Below are positions 29,969-38,112 of a DNA stretch of 64,000 nucleotides, in pieces. Positions within the stretch are counted from its first letter, which is position 1, and every line of letters starts with the position of its first letter. The stretch comes from Croceicoccus estronivorus (GTDB lineage Bacteria > Pseudomonadota > Alphaproteobacteria > Sphingomonadales > Sphingomonadaceae): contig NZ_JRQQ01000008.1 of assembly GCF_001625325.1 (NCBI RefSeq), forward strand, positions 124,001 through 188,000. Reading direction: 5' to 3'. Position numbers and translations under genes: made by a program. The notes below the pieces were generated by a model. That model saw only the letters and a list, made by a program, of their open reading frames with translations, searched no databases and was not told where the DNA came from.

Positions 29969-30731
29969 TAGCTGTAAGTATCTGTTGAAAAAGCCAATCC
30001 TCCGACTTCGCTTCGGCAAAGGCATGGCTCGCATCAGGGCATCGGAACACTCTCGGATCACCCTTGGGCCAAATAGCATCGAAAATTTGTGCTGTACGGT
30101 CCCTCTCGGCGAGCAAAATGCGAACGGGTCCGGGAAAAGAAGCCAGGCCCCGGGTCACATCCCTGGCGAGCCCGGTAGGTGGCGGAGTCGGCCTTAATGC
30201 ACCTTTCACCCCCTGAAGGAGCCTTCTTAGTGAGACTTTGCCGCTCACTAGCCGCAGAATGGCGCCTGAATCGCGCATTCTGGCAATATAGCGGGCGCGG
30301 ATGACAGATGGTGGAGGTAGCGCAGTCGAGTCTTCAACAACCCATGGATTGGCCAGAACCAATGCATCGCAGCCTGCCCCTCTGGTCAGCATCAAGGCGC
30401 TGGCTGCGTCACAGATACCGAAGCCTGCAATGCTGCGCAAACCGGGCACGTGTTCGCGAAATGTCGCAAGGGCCGCGGTGATATCCATTGCGCTGTCTTT
30501 GAAGCCGGTGTTGGTCCCGGTGCTGTCACCGACCCCTCTCCGGTCGAATCGGAAGACAGGATAGCCTGCAAAAGCCAGTCGGGTTGCGAGGTGAGCTTGC
30601 CCTGAAAATGCTCCACTTCGCACTTCATTTCCGCCTGAGACGATCAGGACGCCGACCTCGCATTCTCCGGCATCGAGCGTGCCGACAAGCTGCTCCCCGG
30701 CACAAGTGAAGGTGATGTGCTTGCGGCTCAT
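29958..30731 (-). CDS. Exosortase A system-associated hydrolase 1
   Basis: A 257-residue alpha/beta-hydrolase matching the exosortase-associated hydrolase 1 type. The nucleophile elbow reads GFGICDAASALML: a Cys is in the nucleophile place, as in dienelactone hydrolases. Before it come VLIVSGGNEVRSGAFSGQ and FRFDRRGVGDSTG. The acid and His appear in LLAERDRTAQIF and CPDASHAFAEA. It is soluble with no signal peptide. Start overlaps the hydrolase 2 stop by ATGA, so the pair is coupled. The substrate is unknown; acyl or polymer release is a guess. Confidence 0.87.
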   Translation of the reverse strand: MSRKHITFTCAGEQLVGTLDAGECEVGVLIVSGGNEVRSGAFSGQAHLATRLAFAGYPVFRFDRRGVGDSTGTNTGFKDSAMDITAALATFREHVPGLRSIAGFGICDAASALMLTRGAGCDALVLANPWVVEDSTALPPPSVIRARYIARMRDSGAILRLVSGKVSLRRLLQGVKGALRPTPPPTGLARDVTRGLASFPGPVRILLAERDRTAQIFDAIWPKGDPRVFRCPDASHAFAEAKSEDWLFQQILTAISE

Positions 30732-31408
30732 GAGGTAAGCTGCATGATAATTGTTGCTGCCAAAGCGTCTGCTTGTGCAGGCGCCTCGCCAGGCTCAGAA
30801 CGTAACCATAGACCGCTGCCTCCGATAGAGACTTGCGGTATGTCCGTCAGTTTGCCGTTGTCAGCGAGACGAGACTGCTCGAGATCGACAAACATTTGCG
30901 GTCCGATCCGGTATCCACCAAGGTTGAGGCCATTGACGCGGCCAGTTTCAAGCAGGCCTTTTGTGGTTTCTATCCGCCCCGTTTCGCGCTTCGCGACAAG
31001 TCGCGCTCGAAGTAGCGACCGAAGAATGTTGCTTCCCGATTGGGGGGCATAGCGCCAGCCAATGACGTTGGGTGGAGTGAGAATTGCACCCCCGCGAATG
31101 GTCAGGACATGCGATACTTTGAAATGGGAGGCGGCATTTCGGGCGGCATCACGCCACGTTGCCAGGCGCTGCTTCTCCAGAGGTTGCAGGCTTTCATTGC
31201 AACCAGGAAGGTCAGGTAGAAAAGTGTCTATACCTGCACCGTCAAGCCTGCGCATTACCTCGACTGTATGACGCCGCAGCTTGTTCGCCTCGTCAAAAAG
31301 CGCGGGGAGAATCAGTATCCGATACTGGCGACCTTGGTCGAAAAAGACTGCGTATTCGTCTGAGACCGGACCCTCTTCCGGGATACAGGGCCAGGTCGTG
31401 ACGACCAT
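30728..31408 (-). CDS. Exosortase-associated alpha/beta-hydrolase-like protein (hydrolase 2 position)
   Basis: A 226-residue protein in the place of exosortase-associated hydrolase 2. The start YRILILPALFDEANKLRRHT and the DLPGCNESLQP segment follow the hydrolase fold (compare HPFAEEMNKSRR and DLLGCGDS of the family). The nucleophile region reads VLTIRGGAIL, with no GxSxG or GxCxG, and no clear C-terminal His follows. It is probably a catalytically inactive relative. ATG 31408 was chosen; TTG 31420 overlapping the ACP stop is an alternative. Coupled to its neighbours on both sides. Confidence 0.65.
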   Translation of the reverse strand: MVVTTWPCIPEEGPVSDEYAVFFDQGRQYRILILPALFDEANKLRRHTVEVMRRLDGAGIDTFLPDLPGCNESLQPLEKQRLATWRDAARNAASHFKVSHVLTIRGGAILTPPNVIGWRYAPQSGSNILRSLLRARLVAKRETGRIETTKGLLETGRVNGLNLGGYRIGPQMFVDLEQSRLADNGKLTDIPQVSIGGSGLWLRSEPGEAPAQADALAATIIMQLTS

Positions 31409-31416
31409 TGGTGCCG

Positions 31417-31743
31417 TCAATTCGCGGTGCGCTTCGCTTCTGCGAAGTCGAGAAGGGCCCCGAACGTTTCCAGCATTTCGCCGTCAATTTCATCGTCGTC
31501 TATCACGATGTCGAAGCGATCTTCCATTTCGGTAAGAAGGGTCGCGACTGCCATGGAATCCAGTTCGGGCAAGTGCCCGAACAACCCGGTCTCCTTGGTG
31601 AACGTGGCGACAAGGCTTCCGTCCAGCCCGAGAACATCGGACAAGACCCTGCGCAAGATTGCGTCGGTTGCACTGCCCTGGAGGGCGGGTACGTTGGCCG
31701 CATCTTCTCCCGCTGCGGCAAGATTGGCTGGATTCTGGTCCAT
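31417..31743 (-). CDS. Acyl carrier protein in the exosortase locus
   Basis: A 108-residue acyl carrier protein. The phosphopantetheine site is FGHLPELDSMAVATLLTEME with Ser in DSM (DSL is commoner), followed by the acidic helix FDIVIDDDEIDGEML typical of ACPs. The N-terminal 20 residues are an extension. Start ATG 31743 comes 10 bases after the FemAB-like gene, with AGGGC in front. It is not the fatty-acid-synthesis ACP, which usually sits with fabG/fabF; here it lies with an acyl ligase, a decarboxylase and hydrolases, so it probably carries an intermediate for this locus. Confidence 0.88.
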   Translation of the reverse strand: MDQNPANLAAAGEDAANVPALQGSATDAILRRVLSDVLGLDGSLVATFTKETGLFGHLPELDSMAVATLLTEMEDRFDIVIDDDEIDGEMLETFGALLDFAEAKRTAN

Positions 31744-31753
31744 GAAAGTTGCC

Positions 31754-32743
31754 CTAGCCAGCGGATTTGCGAGTGGCAAGAAGATGCAGCGCTGCCCGGG
31801 CGATATATGGCCAGTTCAGGAGACGACCAGGATCGTAGCAATCGAGTTCGAAACGGGGTCTGACCAATTCCATCCAGTCGGCCTTGTACGTATCGTTGCC
31901 AGTGCCGAAATCAACCAGCTCTACGCCCTCAATGTCGATTACGTGCTTCATCAGCGCAGCGGTGAGGACAGTGCCAGCGGAAAGGCTTTGTGCTTCTGGG
32001 AGGTGAGCCAGCTTGTGGATATATGCAGTTCCATGGTCGACCGTCCAGAATTGTGCTCCAACTGGCTGCCCGTTGTGATGAGCTAACGCGAGACGGAGGT
32101 GACCCGCATCGCTTTCCTGTTGGGCAAAGCGCTTCAGAAGGTCAGGAGAGCCCTCCTGCGGCTTCCAGCTTTGTTGGTATATCTGGGTGTAGGTATGCCA
32201 AATATCATCATTAAGTACATGATATATATTGATATCAAGTTTCTTCGACTTGCGGGCAAGTGTTGTGCGGAGAGCGCCGGGGCGTGATGCAAGATATTCG
32301 GCGTAAGTGCGGCCATTGACACGCAGAAAATGATTCTTGTCACACTCTGACCGAAATACTATCCACCCTGCTGATTTGAAAGAATTTTCAAGTTCTTCAG
32401 TACTGTTATTCTCAGCTGCTAGAGGGGCAAGAACAACTCGGCGTGCGCTGGATTTGAGATCTCGGGCCAGCGTGGTGAGAAGGGGGCGGCTGTCCGCTTT
32501 TTCTGACACCATTGGTCCCCATGTGAATGCGTACCAGTTGGTGAGGGCATCAAGGCGGTCCTCATGGCGTCTCAGCGCCAATGCCGCCATGCCATCATCC
32601 GCCTGCGCGAGCGCGAAGAGGGCATTGCTTTCAGGGTTTTCGGAAAGAAGGTTGAACCATTCCGCACGGTTGAAGGGGCCACCCTCAACCCATTTTGCCC
32701 CTTGCAAGACATCTGCCCTGTCGTGATAGCTGATCGCGATCAC
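31754..32743 (-). CDS. FemAB/BioF2-like acyltransferase (GNAT, Acetyltransf_6)
   Basis: A protein of 329 residues from GTG 32743 (an ATG at 32779 would overlap the divergent start and leave no promoter). The fold is two-lobed GNAT-like: FRSECDKNHFLRVNGRTYAE, GALRTTLARKSKKLDINIYH and, in the C-terminal lobe, GQPVGAQFWTVDHGTAYIHKL and VDFGTGNDTYKADWME. The terminal YKADW is typical of the family that N-acylates sugars or amino acids. The middle of the gene (about 32190-32420) is noticeably more AT-rich than its neighbours. Likely substrate: an amino sugar or an amino acid of the exopolysaccharide, with acyl-ACP as a possible donor; this is inference. Confidence 0.8.
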   Translation of the reverse strand: MIAISYHDRADVLQGAKWVEGGPFNRAEWFNLLSENPESNALFALAQADDGMAALALRRHEDRLDALTNWYAFTWGPMVSEKADSRPLLTTLARDLKSSARRVVLAPLAAENNSTEELENSFKSAGWIVFRSECDKNHFLRVNGRTYAEYLASRPGALRTTLARKSKKLDINIYHVLNDDIWHTYTQIYQQSWKPQEGSPDLLKRFAQQESDAGHLRLALAHHNGQPVGAQFWTVDHGTAYIHKLAHLPEAQSLSAGTVLTAALMKHVIDIEGVELVDFGTGNDTYKADWMELVRPRFELDCYDPGRLLNWPYIARAALHLLATRKSAG

Positions 32744-32777
32744 ATTCCATGTCCTCTGCCGGAGCTTCCTTCGCCCC

Positions 32778-34307
32778 ATGTCCGTAGCGCTCGATCCCGA
32801 GATCAGACCGATCGACCATATCGTCGAATATGGCGAGCTTCATGCTCCCGCTCTGATCCTGCGTGATCGGACGCTTACCTATCAGGACTTAAGGCAACGT
32901 ATAGGGGCTTTGGCGGCATGGTTGCAGGCAAAAGTTCCGGTGAAGGGGGCAAGAGTTGCCAGTTGGGCAGCCAAAGGAGAATTGACCTGCTTGTTGCCTC
33001 TTGCCGCGGCCCGGGCTGGACTGGTGCATGTTCCTATTAACCCTTTGCTGAAACACATGCAGGTTTCCTACATCCTTGACGATTGTGAAGCTGCTCTTCT
33101 GTTGGGGAACGCTGGCCGGCTTTCCTCGCTCGGACCTGAGGATATCTCGGAAGGGTGCGAACTGGTCGACGAGGTCGAGCTTTGGGTAGGGGTGGGCGCA
33201 ATGGCGTCAGAATTGCCGCTGTCCGATGCCGATCCCGAGGCTCTTGCGGCTCTGCTCTATACCAGTGGCTCGACGGGACGGCCGAAGGGCGTAATGCTCA
33301 GCCACGCAAATCTGTGGCTCGGTGCCGTCAGCGTGGCCCATTATCTCGGGATGGAAAACGACGATGTCGTTCTTGCCGTCTTGCCGCTGTCTTTCGATTA
33401 CGGGCAAAATCAGTTGTTCAATGCCTGGCGGGCGGGAGCCAGTGTCGTCCCGCTGGATTACCTTACCCCACGCGATGTCATAAAGGCCTGCGCTCGTCAT
33501 CAGATCACTACGATTGCGGCAGTTCCTCCTCTGTGGGTGCAGTTGATTGAACAGGACTGGCCGAATGAAGCCACGATGTCGATCCGTCGCCTGACAAACA
33601 GCGGTGGGGCGCTGACGACGGATCTTATCGGAGGTTTGCGGAGAATTTTCCCGCAGGCCCGCCTGTTTCCGATGTATGGCCTGACCGAAGCATTCCGTTC
33701 GACGTATCTCGATCCTTCGCTGGTCGACAGCCACCCGACCTCGATGGGACGTGCAATTCCTTTCGCGGAAATCCTGGTGATTCAGGAGGATGGAATGGAA
33801 ACATTGCCTAACGAGGAGGGGGAACTGGTGCATTGTGGTCCGTTGGTGGCGCAGGGATACTGGCATGACGCGGTGCGCACGGCTGAACGTTTCCGGCCGG
33901 CACCCGATGTTTCGGCTTATGGCGGGACAGCGGTCTGGTCGGGAGATCGCGTAAGACGTGACGAGAATGGGTTGCTGTATTTTGTCGGTAGACGTGACGC
34001 CATGATCAAGAGCGCAGGAAATCGTATCAGTCCGCAGGAAGTGGAGGATGCAGCCCGGGATACCGGGCTGGTGAGTGAAGCGATTGCGATTGGTGTGCCG
34101 GATGTTCGCCTCGGGCAGGCCGTGCATCTCGTTGTTCGTGGGGCAACGGGCACGGATGATACGCAGCAGGATGAACTTGCAGCCATTCTTGCGCGTGAAT
34201 TGCCGAACTTCATGCGCCCGCACAAAATTCATTGGCGGGATACGATGCCGCTTAACCCCAATGGGAAAATCGATCGGGTTGCCTTGGCAGAGGAGCTTGG
34301 CGCATGA
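32778..34307 (+). CDS. Acyl-CoA ligase (AMP-forming), exosortase A system-associated
   Basis: A 509-residue adenylate-forming ligase. The ATP motif is ALLYTSGSTGRPKGVMLSHA (about 156-175), later motifs are MYGLTEAFRSTYLDP and the GDRVRRDENGLLYFVGR hinge, and the catalytic Lys is in NPNGKIDRVAL near the C-terminus. This type occurs beside exosortase A loci; it may load an acid on CoA or on the adjacent ACP. It diverges from the acyltransferase gene and overlaps the next start by ATGA. Confidence 0.9.
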   Translation: MSVALDPEIRPIDHIVEYGELHAPALILRDRTLTYQDLRQRIGALAAWLQAKVPVKGARVASWAAKGELTCLLPLAAARAGLVHVPINPLLKHMQVSYILDDCEAALLLGNAGRLSSLGPEDISEGCELVDEVELWVGVGAMASELPLSDADPEALAALLYTSGSTGRPKGVMLSHANLWLGAVSVAHYLGMENDDVVLAVLPLSFDYGQNQLFNAWRAGASVVPLDYLTPRDVIKACARHQITTIAAVPPLWVQLIEQDWPNEATMSIRRLTNSGGALTTDLIGGLRRIFPQARLFPMYGLTEAFRSTYLDPSLVDSHPTSMGRAIPFAEILVIQEDGMETLPNEEGELVHCGPLVAQGYWHDAVRTAERFRPAPDVSAYGGTAVWSGDRVRRDENGLLYFVGRRDAMIKSAGNRISPQEVEDAARDTGLVSEAIAIGVPDVRLGQAVHLVVRGATGTDDTQQDELAAILARELPNFMRPHKIHWRDTMPLNPNGKIDRVALAEELGA

Positions 34308-35530
34308 AGCCGCTCGGGCCAATTCCCTTGGGCTATAATGCCTTGGATGGCGAACTCGCCATTTCAGGTAAAACTGCGAGTGACCTGGCAGAACGGGCAG
34401 GCAGTACGCCGCTGTTCGTCTATTCGCGCGATTTGATCTGTGATCGTGTAGCTAGCTTGAGAGCTGCACTCCCTGACAGGGTGGCGATACATTATGCTGT
34501 AAAAGCAAATCCCTTTGGCCCTATTCTTGAGCAAATGAATGAACTCGTCGATGGGTTCGATATTGCTTCTGGAGGGGAATTGGATCTGATCTCTGCCGCT
34601 GGCGTTGATCTGGCGAAGGTCAGTTTTGCCGGACCGGGCAAGCGGGACATCGAATTGGCGGCGGCAATTTCCGCTGGGGTGACACTCAATCTGGAATCGG
34701 AAAGTGAAGCACGGCGGGCGTTGTCGATTGCAGAACGACAGGGCAAGCGCCCCCGTCTCGCGATTAGAGTGAATCCTGACTTCGAACTACGAGGGTCGGG
34801 AATGAAAATGGGTGGCGGTGCAAAACCATTTGGCGTCGATGCCGAGTGGGTTCCCGATCTTGCACGTGAAGTAATCGCTGCTGGCGCAGAATGGCGGGGG
34901 CTGCATATTTTCGCTGGTAGCCAGGCCTTGAGTGCCGATGCGATTATCGAGGCACAGGCGAATACTCTGGCATTGGCGGCGCGATTGTCCGAGGCGATCG
35001 GTGGTCCCATTCCGCACTGCAATATGGGAGGTGGCTTCGGCATCCCCTACTTCGCCGGGGACGAGCCGTTGGATATTGTGGCGGTCGGTGCGGCATTGTC
35101 GGAGCGTATCGCAGATTTACCGGACATTCTCTCCGATACCCAATTCTGTATCGAACTCGGCCGCTTTCTGGTTGGAGAGGCAGGCGTTTATCTGACCCGG
35201 ATAGTCGATCGCAAACAAAGTCATGGAGAGACTTATCTGATCACCGATGGTGGGTTGCACCACCAGTTGGCCGCGTCAGGCAATTTTGGGACAGTGGTGC
35301 GGCGCAATTACCCTGTCGCCATCGCTTCGCATTTTTCAGCAGAGCCGGTTGAAGAGGTTAATGTCGTTGGGTGTTTGTGCACCCCGCTTGATCGTCTCGC
35401 AGACAAGGCTCTTCTGCCGCGTGCTGAGGTCGGGGACCTTGTCGCGGTATTTTGCGCCGGTGCTTACGGCGCGAGCGCAAGTCCATCAGCGTTTCTGGGG
35501 CAAGGGCCTGCGAAGGAAATCTTGGCATAG
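34304..35530 (+). CDS. PLP-dependent decarboxylase, exosortase A system-associated
   Basis: A 408-residue fold-type III PLP enzyme of the ornithine/diaminopimelate decarboxylase family. The PLP-binding Lys is in IHYAVKANPFGPILEQM (about residue 67), followed by GFDIASGGELDL, RVNPDFELRGSGMKMGGG and the glycine loop CNMGGGFGIPYFAG. The catalytic Cys/dimer region is VVGCLCTPLDRLADKALL and AGAYGASASPSAFLG ends the domain. The group is specific to exosortase A loci; the amino acid substrate is unknown. ATGA-coupled to the ligase, so the two probably act in turn. Confidence 0.9.
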   Translation: MKPLGPIPLGYNALDGELAISGKTASDLAERAGSTPLFVYSRDLICDRVASLRAALPDRVAIHYAVKANPFGPILEQMNELVDGFDIASGGELDLISAAGVDLAKVSFAGPGKRDIELAAAISAGVTLNLESESEARRALSIAERQGKRPRLAIRVNPDFELRGSGMKMGGGAKPFGVDAEWVPDLAREVIAAGAEWRGLHIFAGSQALSADAIIEAQANTLALAARLSEAIGGPIPHCNMGGGFGIPYFAGDEPLDIVAVGAALSERIADLPDILSDTQFCIELGRFLVGEAGVYLTRIVDRKQSHGETYLITDGGLHHQLAASGNFGTVVRRNYPVAIASHFSAEPVEEVNVVGCLCTPLDRLADKALLPRAEVGDLVAVFCAGAYGASASPSAFLGQGPAKEILA

Positions 35531-35920
35531 GTCTTCCCAACGTGGCCGGGGAAACGCCCGATTGAGATCTGTTCTGGCGGAAGGTCAATGTTCGCTGTCA
35601 CAAAGCGGCATCCCACAAACAGCGATGTTCGCCAAACCGCAGGGTAATGGTGTGCAAACCTGTGCTCACCGGTGCTGATTGGCGACCGGCGGCTGGGAAA
35701 AGAAAGTTAACTGGGCTGTATGGCTCATTAACTTATCGATTGTCCGCGTCTCGTTTCGGGACGGCCCACAAATAACCCGCTGAAATGCGGGATTATGAGG
35801 GCAAGGCTAACGGTATATTCACCCTTTTTCGCGAAAGCGCGTGATGGATCCACGGGTTCGCGGTTTCCGGTCGTCCTTCGGCTGGGATCGGGGCCTGATA
35901 AGTCGCAAGGATGCGCATTG
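35531..35920 (+). promoter_or_regulatory. Noncoding region upstream of the exopolysaccharide export operon
   Basis: A 390-base gap with no credible gene, likely holding the promoter of the long plus-strand run. Visible elements: TTAACT at 35707-35712 and again at 35728-35733, two helical turns apart; a CCCGC-TGAAAT-GCGGG hairpin (35776-35791) flanked by ATAA/TTAT that nearly extends it; and a perfect 10-base palindrome TTTCGCGAAA (35827-35836). AAGGA at 35907-35911 is the ribosome binding site of the next gene. No definite sigma-70 promoter was identified by eye. Confidence 0.5.
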
Positions 35921-36565
35921 ATGTTACGTACTCATATCGCCCGGATACTTGTCGCCAGCGCGGCAATAGCTCTCGCCCTTTCCGGCTGTTCAGCGACGAC
36001 TGGCGGGGCTCAGTTGCCGCCCGCGCAGTTCGTCGCGATGCAGGAAGGGCCGGGTGAGGAATATGTGATCGGCCCTCTCGATGAACTGACCATTCATGTC
36101 TGGCGCAATCCGGAGCTCGGCGCCAGCGTGCAGGTTCGGCCCGATGGCCGCATCACTACGCCACTGGTGACGGATATGCCTGCGGTGGGCAAGACACCAT
36201 CCATGCTGGCGGAAGATATCCGCCTGCAACTGTCCCAGTACATCAACGATCCATTGGTATCCGTGATCGTCAACAAGTTTGCCGGTACGTTCAGCCAGCA
36301 AGTGCGAATTGTCGGAGCCACAGAAAAGCCCGCCTCGATTCCCTATCGCGCGAACATGACCTTGCTCGACGCGATGATCGCGGTCGGTGGGCTGAGTGAG
36401 TACGCCGCAGGTAACCGGGCGAAGCTGATCCGTTTCGACAAGGAAACCGGCAAGCAAAAGGAATACAAGGTTCGCCTGGGCGATCTGCTTAAGAAAGGCG
36501 ACAGCAAGGCAAACGTCCTGCTGATGCCGGGCGACGTCATCATTATTCCTGAAAGCATGTTCTGA
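35921..36565 (+). CDS. Polysaccharide export lipoprotein (XrtA-associated, Wza-type)
   Basis: A 214-residue outer-membrane export protein. Signal peptide and lipobox are LALSGCSATT, giving Cys23 as the lipidated residue. The polysaccharide export domain is YVIGPLDELTIHVWRNPELG (about 46-65) with RPDGRITTPLVTDMPAVGKT, and a SLBB domain follows (VRIVGATEKPASIPYRANMT). It should form the periplasm-to-surface channel. Start ATG 35921 has AAGGATG upstream; the upstream frame to 35795 is not family-like. It heads the operon. Confidence 0.93.
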   Translation: MLRTHIARILVASAAIALALSGCSATTGGAQLPPAQFVAMQEGPGEEYVIGPLDELTIHVWRNPELGASVQVRPDGRITTPLVTDMPAVGKTPSMLAEDIRLQLSQYINDPLVSVIVNKFAGTFSQQVRIVGATEKPASIPYRANMTLLDAMIAVGGLSEYAAGNRAKLIRFDKETGKQKEYKVRLGDLLKKGDSKANVLLMPGDVIIIPESMF

Positions 36566-36581
36566 GAACGGCGCGCACGGT

Positions 36582-38102
36582 ATGAACGGCATCTATGAAG
36601 AAGCCCTGGCGGCGCTGCATTCGGTCTGGAACCGGAGATGGTTGGCGCTTGGTGTGGCCTGGGCGGTATGTGTGCTGGGCTGGCTGATAGTTGCTCTGGT
36701 GCCCAACACCTATGAATCGAAGACCCGCATTTTCGTGCAGCTGGAAGACGTTTTGGCGCAGCAGGTGGGGATTGGTTCCGGCAGCATCAAACGCGACATC
36801 GAACGTGTCCGGGAAACGATGACCAGTTCGGTCAACCTGGAAAAGGTCATTCGTTCAACGCGGCTCGGCAATGAAATCACCACGCCGCGCGAAATGGAAA
36901 TCGCTGTGGAAGCTCTCGCCAAGCAAATCGATATCAAAAGCGAGAAAGACAACCTGTTCGAAATAACTGCCAGATCCGGTCGAAGCGATCTGTCAGACGC
37001 TGAAAATGCCAAGTTGGCGCAGGATATCGTTCAGAAAATGATCGACATTTTCCGTGAGGAAAATCTTGCTGGTGGGCGCGGTGAAATGCGGGAGACGTTG
37101 GCTTTCCTGGACCAGCAGCTCGCTGCGCGGCAAAAGGAGCTTGAAACTGCCGAACAGAAGCGCCTGGCGTTCGAGGCCACACATCCGCAACTGATTGGCG
37201 GTGCGCAGGCCATTGCCCAGAAACTGGATACTGCAAGCGATGCGATGCGCAATGTCGATGCAGATCTTGCTGCGGCGCAAAGTGCGCTGGCGGCAATAGA
37301 TGGCCAACTCGCTGGTACGCCACGGACGATTGTCGTGCCCGGCCAGAGTGGCGGAGTGAAGGGGGCTTTGGCGCAAGCGGAGGCAGACCTCGCGGGAATG
37401 AAGGCGCGGGGATTGACGGATAGCCATCCCGACGTGGTCGCATTGAACAAGCAGATCGCATCCCTGCGCAAGCAAGCGGTAACATCGGGTGATGCCGGGG
37501 GCATGCCCAATCCGGCTTATACCTCGCTGATGTCGATCCGTTCTGACAGGCAGGCTACTATTCAGGCGCTTCAGGCACGCAAAGCTGCGCTTCAGTCCGA
37601 ATTGACGGCGATCGCCGCCAACCAGTCGGCTGAACCGGGTGTTGCGGCAGAAGCCCAGCGCATCAGCCGCGATTATGATGTGTTACGCAAGCAATACGAC
37701 AAGCTGTTGCAGGATCGTGAGGAGTTACGGCTCAGGGGGCAGGTGGAAACCGAGCGTAACGCGGTGAAATTTGAAGTTATCGATCCACCGAACACTCCAC
37801 GCACACCTGCGGCTCCGAACCGGCCCTTGCTGCTGTTCGGTGTGTTGTTCGTCGGGATCGGGGCAGGTGTCGGGGTGGCCTTTGCAATGGGCCAATTGCA
37901 TTCCACGTTCGCCACGGCGAACAAGCTGGAACGTGCATTCGGTCTGCCGGTCCTGGGAACCATTTCCTTTACTCTGACGGACGCCGCGCGCGCAATAAGA
38001 GTTCGCCGGAACAAACAATTCGTGGGCGCCAGTGCTGCGCTCGCAGGGCTGTTCCTGATCCTGCTGGCGACGGAATTCGTTCAGCGTGGCAGTGTTGCGT
38101 GA
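36582..38102 (+). CDS. Exopolysaccharide chain-length determinant (Wzz-like, XrtA-associated)
   Basis: A 506-residue inner-membrane polysaccharide co-polymerase. N-terminal TM near 18-38 (LALGVAWAVCVLGWLIVALV), a long periplasmic coiled coil (about 100-390, rich in Gln, Glu and Lys), then ending in IDPPNTPRTPAAPNRPLLL, the proline-rich motif before a TM (about 408-430). Unlike many members it has another short hydrophobic stretch at the C-terminus (SAALAGLFLILLATEFV). Works with the tyrosine autokinase next to it. Separated from the export gene by 16 bases. Confidence 0.9.
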   Translation: MNGIYEEALAALHSVWNRRWLALGVAWAVCVLGWLIVALVPNTYESKTRIFVQLEDVLAQQVGIGSGSIKRDIERVRETMTSSVNLEKVIRSTRLGNEITTPREMEIAVEALAKQIDIKSEKDNLFEITARSGRSDLSDAENAKLAQDIVQKMIDIFREENLAGGRGEMRETLAFLDQQLAARQKELETAEQKRLAFEATHPQLIGGAQAIAQKLDTASDAMRNVDADLAAAQSALAAIDGQLAGTPRTIVVPGQSGGVKGALAQAEADLAGMKARGLTDSHPDVVALNKQIASLRKQAVTSGDAGGMPNPAYTSLMSIRSDRQATIQALQARKAALQSELTAIAANQSAEPGVAAEAQRISRDYDVLRKQYDKLLQDREELRLRGQVETERNAVKFEVIDPPNTPRTPAAPNRPLLLFGVLFVGIGAGVGVAFAMGQLHSTFATANKLERAFGLPVLGTISFTLTDAARAIRVRRNKQFVGASAALAGLFLILLATEFVQRGSVA

Positions 38103-38112
38103 GAGGCGGGAT

